From Endozoicomonas sp965198415 (lineage in GTDB: Bacteria; Pseudomonadota; Gammaproteobacteria; Pseudomonadales; Endozoicomonadaceae), in contig CBDAPN010000031.1 of assembly GCA_965198415.1 (NCBI GenBank), forward strand, positions 62,001-126,000: a stretch of DNA of 64,000 bases. Direction: 5' to 3'. Made by a program: the position numbers and the translations under genes. This document shows, one piece after another, positions 25,900-33,076 of this stretch. Numbering within the stretch: the first letter of the stretch is position 1; each line of letters starts with the position of its first letter. The notes below the pieces were generated by a model that did no database searches, had not been told where the DNA came from, and saw nothing but the letters and a program-made list of their open reading frames with translations.

Positions 25900-26174
25900 T
25901 TCTTTTGCAACAGGTAGGTACTTATAGCCGGTTCTGCTCACAATCATTGAAAATACGCGTTAGCCCTTGTGTAGCAGGTGTTACAGCGGTGTACTGGTCT
26001 TACAGAACTCTTCCATGAGTTTTGATGCCGTCCATGATTTCATCTCGCAAACAGCATGCGTTACAAAACTTCATCGAGCATTTATAGTGATCTGGATATA
26101 CTCTGCATCGACTCCAAACTTTAAAGCCAAGCCTGCTTTGGCCTCACTGACCGTCAACGGCTTGGGTCGTAATC

Positions 26175-26582
26175 CTACACAGGTTCAATCGAAGGCTGAA
26201 CAATTTCAGGCATTGGCTTGAAATCCAATTTATCAAGATCAATCCCCATACTTTCAAGATTTCTATACGTAACTGGGTTTCTATTGCCATCCCACTGATT
26301 AGCTATATCGATCTCTGCGTACTTATCCATCTTAATCATCCAGCGGTCTTCACTTCCTTTTTCTTGCGAAGGGACAACATCAGAAATATGCCCCACCATA
26401 AATGCGTGATGATGCTCGGCCTCTGGCTCTCCCAAATCAGAATTACCTTTCTCATTTTGCACACATACAACATAACTACATTTTTTCGCTCTTTCTGCAT
26501 CTAAGCGCCACGCTTGCGATCCACCTTCCGTTAACATCTGACTCAGACCTCGAACGGTTAAAACAACAATTATATCTTTCAT
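26175..26582 (-). CDS. Hypothetical protein
   Basis: 135 residues beginning MKDIIVVLTVRGLSQML with a hydrophobic first strand, then mixed charged sequence (NEKGNSDLGEPEAEHHH, VPSQEKGSEDRWMIKM) and a proline-rich tail. No transmembrane segment or motif is recognised. The position of the start, directly after an AAAGATATA-type weak site (TTATGAGGTCTTT upstream), and normal codon use suggest it is real. No operon partner is evident. The preceding 275 bases (25900-26174) hold no gene. Confidence 0.5.
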   Translation of the reverse strand: MKDIIVVLTVRGLSQMLTEGGSQAWRLDAERAKKCSYVVCVQNEKGNSDLGEPEAEHHHAFMVGHISDVVPSQEKGSEDRWMIKMDKYAEIDIANQWDGNRNPVTYRNLESMGIDLDKLDFKPMPEIVQPSIEPV

Positions 26583-26692
26583 AAAGACCTCATAAAATGA
26601 CTTAGTAAAGTCATGCTTTATAAAACAATTACTGACTAATATCTATAATAAAAACGATTAGAATTTAAGGATTTTTTCTATATAACAAGGAA

Positions 26693-26975
26693 TTATGTTA
26701 ACAACAAGCAACTTTGTCGGAATCCTTCGGTCAAGCGGTCTTCGAGTGACCACGCTTGCTCACGGAACGCATTAGTGCCAAATTGCTCGACGAGCACCCC
26801 CACGGTAGAGCTTTTCTGCTGGACGATCATTTCAGCGAGCTGTTCTTTCTGGGCACTCCTTCTGGAAGACATAACCGTTTCGACAAAGTCGATCAACGAC
26901 AATGTTCTCTTTTTGGGCAAAGCTGAGAATAGCCAGTTTTTGGGTGTTCACATCTTGTGTGTTTATCTAGATCAT
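26693..26975 (-). pseudogene. Serine recombinase N-terminal remnant
   Basis: Minus-strand frames give NTQKLAILSFAQKENIVVDR, a one-base shift, then FVETVMSSRRSAQKEQLAEM. This is the start of the resolvase/invertase catalytic domain, including the SSRRS block. The rest of the catalytic domain is replaced by unrelated sequence (REQAWSLEDRLTEGFR) to the stop. Inactive. Confidence 0.55.
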
Positions 26976-26991
26976 TCATAGGTATCATTCA

Positions 26992-27677
26992 TCAATTAAC
27001 TCTCACAACATTTTTTCTATTGGTAAATACAAAAATCGTAGAAAAGGATATAAAAGACAGTACACTTGCGACAAGGAATGTAATAGAAATGCCATGCAAC
27101 TCTATCAAATAACCACCTATCAAGCTTCCAAATACCCCACAAATTGAGACCAGTGCTTTTCTAGATGTTCCTATCAACTTCCATTCCGAATCAAAACTAT
27201 TTGACTGAAACATATCCTGCCACATAGGTATACAAAAAGCATGCAATAAACATAATAGGGATGTAAAAAACATATAGCCAAAATAATTATCAGACATCGA
27301 TATAAATGCAAATAACACAAAATATCCAAATCTAAGATAAGGAGCAATACTATGTGGTAAAGTATACTTACTCGTTACTTTGACAATGAAAATAGATCCC
27401 AATGTACTAGCGATCATTGTGCATACATAGTAAATTGAAACCTCATAGTCTTTACTTAAAAAGATATCTTTAAGAATATAAACTAGTGTTCCATTATATA
27501 TAAAGAGTGCTATAGCATTAATAGCATGAGAAACAGATAGCAATCTAATTTTATTATTGAAAAGTAAAGAAAAAGATGATTTAGATATTACATTTTTCTT
27601 ATTCTCCACTCCTTCATCATTTAATGAATATAAACTTATAAAACTACAAATAATAAGAAGTAAGCTGCCAGCCCACT
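26992..27677 (-). pseudogene. MFS transporter, N-terminal part lost
   Basis: The frame has an ATG at 27609 giving 205 residues, but coding sequence continues upstream in frame (SLLLIICSFISLYSLNDEGVE) to a break at about 27675, where IS DNA begins. About six membrane helices remain, consistent with the C-terminal half of an MFS protein (QDMFQSNSFDSEWKLIGTSR in the loop, GVFGSLIGGYLIE). Very AT-rich like the ATP-grasp and MFS genes elsewhere in the window. Probably non-functional. Confidence 0.65.
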
Positions 27678-27827
27678 ATTTATAAGGGCTAGCCAGAGAT
27701 AGCTTGTTTTCAAATTCTCCTCTTTCTACCACGCCCTCCTCTGGCTTTGTTGCGTAAATCAGTTTGAACTCTTTCGGAAAGTGACGATCTGAACGCTCAT
27801 GTTCCCCCATCGTTAGTTATATGAGCC

Positions 27828-28092
27828 ATGAGTAAAACCAAAGCCATGTTTCCGCAAACGAATAGTATCTGCGAGCGCTTCCATAAGACGAATATTAAAC
27901 GAGTTCTATCAAGTTACGTTCAGAAAGAAATTATATGACTCGATGGAAGAGTTGCAGAATGATCTGGACGAATGGATGGACTACAACAATCATCGTACCC
28001 ATCAAGAAAAAATGTGCTGTGGCAGAACGCCAATAGAGACATTAGAAGATGGGAAATCAATCTGGGCCGAAAAGAATCTAACCCAGATTTAA
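27828..28092 (+). mobile_element. IS481-like transposase, C-terminal remnant
   Basis: The frame SKTKAMFPQTNSICERFHKT is followed by a one-base shift into FYQVTFRKKLYDSMEELQ, then CGRTPIETLEDGKSIWAEKN and a stop. This is the end of the DDE core (Glu in CERFHKT) and the tail of an IS481-type transposase. No inverted ends were located. Confidence 0.65.
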
Positions 28093-28153
28093 CCTGACAG
28101 GCACCTAATCAAGAACATTTCAATTCATAACTGGAATTTGACAATTAATAAAA

Positions 28154-28175
28154 AAGGGCTGTCTATGCAGCCCTT
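28154..28175 (-). terminator. Rho-independent terminator of the DUF2164/SnoaL pair
   Basis: AAGGGCTG-TCTATG-CAGCCCTT forms an 8-base perfect stem with a 6-base loop. On the minus strand the stem is followed by six Ts. It sits directly behind the stop of the gene ending at 28180. Confidence 0.8.
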
Positions 28176-28179
28176 ATAT

Positions 28180-28560
28180 TCATTTTTCAATTGGTTCGTA
28201 AGTTTGAAACTGTAACTTCCAACAATCTTTAATTTTTATCCAACTTTCGATAAAATTAATATGTCTTACATCATCCATTTCATCTACAATTTTAGCTTTA
28301 CCAGTAATCGAAGCAATTCCATCAAATATCTTATACTCAACATCTTGCTCTACTCTCTTGGTAAAGGCTAAACTATTTGGGTCATCTTTTTTAAGTAATA
28401 ATAATCTTCTCAACTGATGTTTTTTATAAATCATCTTCTGACCATTTGTTGAAAAAAACCAGTCAGCTTCCAGATAGTCCAATTGTTCAATATTAAGAGT
28501 AAAAAAAGCATTATACCACTCTTTTCTCATCAGACGTAAATCTGAGGAAATCTTACTCAT
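28180..28560 (-). CDS. SnoaL/NTF2-like protein (DUF4440-like)
   Basis: 126 residues from ATG 28560, which overlaps the end of the DUF2164 gene by 8 bases. An earlier start at 28599 would be inside that gene. The pattern (MRKEWYNAFFTLNIEQLDYL, EADWFFSTNGQKM, repeated beta strands, final FIESWIKIKDCWKLQFQ) fits the cone-shaped NTF2-like fold of ketosteroid-isomerase/SnoaL relatives. The function is unknown. AT-rich. Ends in a clear terminator. Confidence 0.6.
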   Translation of the reverse strand: MSKISSDLRLMRKEWYNAFFTLNIEQLDYLEADWFFSTNGQKMIYKKHQLRRLLLLKKDDPNSLAFTKRVEQDVEYKIFDGIASITGKAKIVDEMDDVRHINFIESWIKIKDCWKLQFQTYEPIEK

Positions 28561-28798
28561 ATATTTTTTCCATATCCAATTCTTCTTGTATATTATCACT
28601 TAACTGAGAAAATCTGAATATCGCCTGCTCAACCCCCTTGTTATAGAGTTCTGGTCCCAATTTTTTGATAAGAAAATCAACGAAGAACTGTTGTTCAAAC
28701 TGACCTAGAGCTAAGTCATGGTTATCATGTAGATACCCTGCTATTGCTTTGCACAAAGCTTCGTATTTTTCTGCATCTAGTTTTAACTTTTCAGTCAT
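28553..28798 (-). CDS. DUF2164 family protein
   Basis: An 81-residue soluble helical protein. The block LGQFEQQFFVDFLIKKLGP followed by ELYNKGVEQA is the DUF2164 signature. The function of the family is not known. First gene of a two-gene unit with the SnoaL-like gene and a terminator. Confidence 0.75.
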   Translation of the reverse strand: MTEKLKLDAEKYEALCKAIAGYLHDNHDLALGQFEQQFFVDFLIKKLGPELYNKGVEQAIFRFSQLSDNIQEELDMEKIYE

Positions 28799-28949
28799 AT
28801 TTTGTCCTTATACTTGGCAAATCAAAATGCACGAAGTTTTTGCTCATTGTATCTTCTAAAAGCGCCTCTTCCCAAGCTTGCAAGCCTATCTCAGAAATAC
28901 AAGACTGTAAAATATCTTGTTGATCAAATCGGCGGCATCACTGGCGGAT

Positions 28950-29273
28950 GACTCCTTTCCCGACTGCCAGCATGTTCGACAGAAAAGACAACCTCAAATT
29001 GAGTCACCTCATCAACCGCATTTATATGATAAAGCCCCTTGACACGATCCTTGTCGCCTTGATGGACGGTATCAATTCTGATAAACCTTGGTTGCCCTTC
29101 TGGCTCTGGACGACGGCGTTCACCAATTGCTCGCTTTACGAGTCTTGGCTTTATGAGAGCGTACTGCCTGATACGTTTTGAATTGCCTTAGGTTGTACCA
29201 ATAGCCTTATCTGGCCGAGTCTTGGCTTTATGAGAGCGTACTGCCTGATACATTGCCTTAGGTTGTACCAATA
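28950..29273 (-). mobile_element. Integrase-core transposase remnant, second copy with rearranged end
   Basis: On the minus strand the frame runs TRIDTVHQGDKDRVKGLY-like sequence into LYHINAVDEVTQFEVVFSVE (28960-29040). Thus the DDE core continues past the point where the copy at 7330 is cut. Bases 29021-29190 match 7330-7506 with few changes. The stretch GGCCGAGTCTTGGCTTTATG...TTAGGTTGTAC then recurs at 29213-29270, a small tandem duplication at the junction with the antitoxin gene. Confidence 0.6.
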
Positions 29274-29498
29274 GCCTTAGCAGAAAAGGTTGAACAGCTA
29301 TCACACAAACTTGAAAGATCGCGTGGTTGGATCATCAAACAGGCTTTATCTGCTTGGATTGATCAGGAGGAAGAGCGCGATAGGCTTACCAGAGAAGCCT
29401 TAGCTGAGGTTGATGCTAGTGCAGTCATTGATCACAAGGCTGTGCAAGAGTGGGCTGATAGTCTGGGCACAGAAAACGTACTTCCAGTGCCTCGCTAA
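29274..29498 (+). pseudogene. Ribbon-helix-helix antitoxin lacking its N-terminus
   Basis: The frame enters from transposon DNA as ALAEKVEQLSHKLERSRGWI and continues through IKQALSAWIDQEEERDRL to a TAA overlapping the toxin start (TAATG). The helices of a CopG/ParD-type antitoxin are present. The first strand, which makes the DNA-binding ribbon (usually ...TVRLPDA), is missing and there is no obvious start codon. Confidence 0.6.
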
Positions 29499-29773
29499 TG
29501 GGACTGAAGTGGACAAGTAAAGCTCTATCAGATTTGTCACGATTATACGAGTTTATGGCTCTGTTTAATCGCAAATCAGCAGCACAGACGATCAGGTACT
29601 TAACCTCTGGCCCGAGTACTTTGCTGGAGAACCCTAGACTTGTGGAAAAGCTCGACTCCTTTGACCCCAGAGAGGTGAGAAGAATTGTCATTGGTCAGTA
29701 TGAAGTGCGCTATGAAATCCAGGATTCAACCATTTTTATTCTGAGGATTTGGCATACTCGTGAGGATCGTTAG
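29498..29773 (+). CDS. ParE/RelE-type toxin
   Basis: 91 residues, MGLKWTSKALSDLSRLYEFM with the following RKSAAQTIRYL and a C-terminal IVIGQYEVRYEI ... FILRIWHTRED, the standard ParE fold and ending. ParE toxins act on DNA gyrase, others of the family on ribosome-bound mRNA. The frame is intact although the antitoxin before it has lost its start. It may be silent, or neutralised by an antitoxin encoded elsewhere. Confidence 0.8.
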   Translation: MGLKWTSKALSDLSRLYEFMALFNRKSAAQTIRYLTSGPSTLLENPRLVEKLDSFDPREVRRIVIGQYEVRYEIQDSTIFILRIWHTREDR

Positions 29774-29775
29774 AA

Positions 29776-30069
29776 GTGTCGCTACCAACAACATATTACG
29801 ATTTCGTTAAAAAGAAACATGCCTACGTAGCCAAGTAGGCTGAGTTAGACGCATTAGATTTTGTTAATGATCCAAGTGCCTCACCTGTAATCCGAAGTGT
29901 TGATGATTACGAGAGCCGGTTAGATCAATGTATGGCTCGTGTTTTAATGGACACTCTTGGTGCAACAGCTGGCTCACATCCAAAATTTCAGTCGATTGCA
30001 CTTATAGTATTAATCCAGCTTGTCATTACAATTAGTTATAGGTATTTTACGTCAGTGAGCGTCAAATGA
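29776..30069 (+). pseudogene. Unrecognised decayed gene
   Basis: A frame from GTG 29776 reads VSLPTTYYDFVKKKHAYVAK, has TAG at 29836, and goes on as AELDALDFVNDPSASPVIRS to a TGA at 30067, 97 codons in all. Codon-like texture on both sides of the stop suggests a former gene. The family is not recognised. No gene is seen from 30070 to 30194. Confidence 0.35.
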
Positions 30070-30194
30070 CGTATACAAGGTCTAACAAAAAAATATGAGC
30101 TATCTCGAATATGGCAGTTTGCTTGCAATCAGAACACTGATTGGTCAAGGTATAAACAATCGAAGGACGGTAGTGTGCTTACGGCCTGAAAATA

Positions 30195-30398
30195 TTGTGG
30201 AAATTTAAGAACCATTACTTACTTCCCATTGATGGCACTGGCCTTTTTTACTCGGGAACCTGCCGCTGCGATGATTGCTGCCTAAAAAATGAAGGCAAGA
30301 AAAACGAGACGTATTATCACAACATTATGGGCGGTTGCCTGGTTCATCCCAATAGGAAAACGGTTGTTCCGTTAGCTCCGGAAGCGATATGTCGTCAG
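30195..30398 (+). mobile_element. Transposase fragment fused to the halogenase remnant
   Basis: Codons 1-68 of an open frame read NHYLLPIDGTGLFYSG, CDDCCLKN, ETYYHNIMGGCLVHPNRKTV and PLAPEAICRQ, matching the start of the catalytic domain (Asp in PIDGTG) of an ISNCY/IS1634-like transposase. At about 30399 the sequence changes in frame to the oxygenase-like domain. The fusion is the product of insertion or deletion, not a designed protein. Confidence 0.6.
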
Positions 30399-30797
30399 GA
30401 ATCAAAGGGCGATACACATGGCTGGCATTGGGGAGATTACGCATATGCTTTGATCTGGATTATTGAAGCTCCAGAAATTGAAGCTGGAGGTATGTTGCAG
30501 TGTGTTCCTCATACAAGCTGGGATAAAAAACGGCCAAGAATTAATAAATATTTGTGTGAAAACCAAATCAGTACATACTCATTTGAATCAGGTGATCTGT
30601 ATCTTTTAAAAACAGACACAACATTACATAGAACTGTTCCCTTGTCAAAAGATGCAACTCGAATAATGTTAAATATGACATATGCTGCAGCAGGAGACAA
30701 CGAAAAACAATCCTTAAAAGAAGATGATCGTTGGTGGGATAAAGTAAATTCTGAGAAAGCTAGTCTCATATCCGATGAAATTGAGTCAGTAGCTTAA
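30399..30797 (+). pseudogene. BesD-like Fe(II)/2-oxoglutarate halogenase, C-terminal half
   Basis: The last 132 residues of the fused frame keep the double-stranded beta-helix core. Within the 200-residue fusion, HWG is at 78-80, the distal metal His at 145 (TLHRTVPL), with Arg 156 and Asn 160 in DATRIMLN. In hydroxylases of this fold the first motif is HxD. HxG, which leaves room for chloride, marks the halogenases. The spacing H78-H145 (67) equals my recollection of the BesD ligands H137/H204, and N160 and W180 fall where BesD has N219 and W239. BesD-type enzymes chlorinate free amino acids such as lysine. The N-terminal half is missing, so it is surely inactive. The ATP-grasp gene follows 110 bases later. 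Confidence 0.6.
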
Positions 30798-30907
30798 TCA
30801 AATCAAAGAACCAATCCCATTCTTGATTTAGTATGGGATTGGATAATAGGTACATCATATATAACTGTGCCGTAGTCTATTTATGCTTAAAGAAGCGAGT
30901 ACTTAAA

Positions 30908-32104
30908 ATGAAGAATATTATTTTGGTTGGAGGATATGATAATAGATTTGATTCGTTTTTCAGTCTAGATGCGAATTTTTTTATTATCCAAAAAAAGGGG
31001 CTGGTTGGAGAAAGGCAAAAAAAATTAACAGATGATATTGTTGAAGTTGTTGATTTTTCAATAAGTTCATTACTTAAGGCTGTTCGTGTTTTTTCAAATA
31101 ATCAAAAAATCGATTATATTTTTTCTTTTAATGAGGAATCTCTGTATTCTACATCTTTTATAGCTAAAAAATTAAATATAGATGGTATGGATTATGACTT
31201 CCATAGCATCTGTTCTGATAAGAGACTTCTTAGAGAAAGGCTATCAAAAACTAAGTTTCATATCCCGTTTATCACTACTGAGAATAATATAGACGCATAT
31301 GATTTCTTAGAGAAAAACGGGGGAAAAATTATATTAAAAGACCCTAAAGGAGCTGGCAGTAAAAATGTTTTTTATTGTTCTAATAAGAAAGATATAGACT
31401 ATGCTTGGGAACAGTTAGAAAAATTCGATGGTGAAAAACTAGTTGAAAAATTCATTGAGGGAAAGCTATATAGCTTAGAAACATTAACTATTAAAGGAAA
31501 GCATATTTTCTTAGGATCGACCAATGCATATTTATGTGATAATCAGCTTGCTGAAAAAGCACATATTTTCCCAAGTATGGACTTGTCTGTTGAGCTTTTA
31601 TCAGAGCTTGAGAAATTTTGCTATGAATTGCTTGATTCTCTTAGTCATAAACATGGCCCTTGTCATATTGAGGTAATTGTAAGTGGAAATAATATTTACC
31701 TGGTAGAGGTAAATAACAGAACAGCTGGGGCATATATATGGCTGATGGTTAAGGAATCTACCGGTATCGATATGTTAAGAGAAACCATTTTAGGTCTTTA
31801 TGAAAACTATAATTATAAAAAGCTTTATGATTTTAATATTAGTGACACAATGACAAGTGTTTACCTTTATGGAGATTTTGATAAAGATAAACTATTAAAT
31901 GCAATATCTCCATTTCTGAAAGTTTCTATGTTGTATTATGAAGAAGGCAAAGAGATTTCAAATAATCGTTTTTTAAACATTGGTGATGTAAAAGGATTTT
32001 TAGTAGGTTGCAAGAAAGGAGATGATGATTATAAATCTTGGCTATCTAATATTTTTAAAATTATGAACACCTATTCAAAGCTGCCTGATAATGTTTCTTA
32101 TTAA
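30908..32104 (+). CDS. ATP-grasp carboxylate-amine ligase-like enzyme, paralogue 2
   Basis: 398 residues from ATG 30908 (MKNIILVGGYDNRFDSFF). The frame is open back to 30833, but the paralogue at 1757 fixes the start. Same domain order: nucleotide-binding N-terminus, KDPKGAGSKNV loop, hinge LVEKFIEGKLYSLE, Mg strand YLVEVNNRTAGA. Both proteins share the stretch GMDYD(F/V)HSIC before the ATP-grasp core. In the bes pathway of Streptomyces an ATP-grasp ligase works with the amino-acid halogenase BesD. Here a ligase lies next to a BesD-like remnant, which suggests formation of a dipeptide or amide of a chlorinated amino acid (inference). Strongly AT-rich. Confidence 0.8.
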   Translation: MKNIILVGGYDNRFDSFFSLDANFFIIQKKGLVGERQKKLTDDIVEVVDFSISSLLKAVRVFSNNQKIDYIFSFNEESLYSTSFIAKKLNIDGMDYDFHSICSDKRLLRERLSKTKFHIPFITTENNIDAYDFLEKNGGKIILKDPKGAGSKNVFYCSNKKDIDYAWEQLEKFDGEKLVEKFIEGKLYSLETLTIKGKHIFLGSTNAYLCDNQLAEKAHIFPSMDLSVELLSELEKFCYELLDSLSHKHGPCHIEVIVSGNNIYLVEVNNRTAGAYIWLMVKESTGIDMLRETILGLYENYNYKKLYDFNISDTMTSVYLYGDFDKDKLLNAISPFLKVSMLYYEEGKEISNNRFLNIGDVKGFLVGCKKGDDDYKSWLSNIFKIMNTYSKLPDNVSY

Positions 32105-32212
32105 TCCCGTGATGAGTCAGATCTGTTAAGGTAAACTCTCCGATGACCGGGTGCTCTCTCTATAGTGGACCCTCGAAACTGAACCACTGGCTAAGTTAAG
32201 TTTTCCGACTGT

Positions 32213-32998
32213 ATGATACGTGAGAACCGCTGGCCAGATGGCACTGTCCGCTGCCCGCACTGTGATTCTGATAATATCAAAAAGTAATGGACACGACAAT
32301 GTTCAGGTAGAGTGCCAGCACTATTACTGTAAATCTTGTAAACGTTATTTTGATGATCTGACAAATACAGTTTTCTCAGGGCATCACCGACCACTTAAAG
32401 TCTGGATCTCCTGTCTCTATTTAATGGGATTGAACGTCTCCAACAACCAGATAGCTCAGGAACTCGACCTGTGCTCCAGACACTACATGACCACAGTCTT
32501 ACGAAATGGTGTCGTTGACCGAAAGCCCGAGGTGATTCTTGACGGAGAAGTTGAGTTCGATGAGGTTTACATTGTAGCTGGTCACAAAGGGCACCCTGAA
32601 GCATTAAAAAATCTGGATCGCCCTCCGAGAAAAAGAAGGCTTAAGGGCGCTCCGGGTCGCGGTATCCTCGAAAAAGACAAGCCGCCAGTGCTGGGAATGA
32701 TTCAAAGGGGAGGTCAGGTCATTATCAACATGTTGTCAAATGTTAAGAAGGTGACAATCGAGCCTTTTATCAAGAAACACGTAGCTCCACAGAGTCAGGT
32801 TTATACTGACGGTATTTATGAGGTTCACGTTAATACTATCGAGGGGTTTTGGTCGCTTCTACGCTCGTGGCTGAGACCTCACAGGGGAATATCTCAGGAG
32901 GCTTTACCCCTTTACCTTGGTTTTTTGAGTTTTTGCATAATGTTGGCCAAAGAGGCAAAAGCCTGCTTCAGCCTTTGGTCAATTTGCTGGTTAGATAG
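32213..32998 (+). pseudogene. IS1595-type transposase, frameshifted and internally deleted
   Basis: From ATG 32213 MIRENRWPDGTVRCPHCDSD starts a zinc ribbon. A stop and frame change occur near 32285, after which YYCKSCKRYFDDLTNTVFSG completes it. The DDE domain follows (EVEFDEVYIVAGHKG, VYTDG, VHVNTIEGFWSLLRSW). About 25-30 residues between VYTDG and EVHVN are missing compared with the family. A one-base slip in a T-run near 32930 shifts the end GFFEFLHNVGQRGKS. Non-functional. The right end of the element appears to be at about 33074. Confidence 0.7.
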
Positions 32999-33055
32999 CC
33001 GTCTGGAATTCGAAAAGAGCCTCAATCACTTACAAAGGTCGTGGTGCTCAGAATG

Positions 33056-33076
33056 CCATTTGCCGGCCATCCCTCT
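33056..33076. repeat. IS1595-like right end, repeated at 5692-5712
   Basis: CCATTTGCCGGCCATCCCTCT recurs with one change at 5692-5712, and the flanks differ on both sides. I take it as the terminal repeat of the IS1595-like element. Its last two bases form part of the helicase stop codon (33075-33077). Confidence 0.4.
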
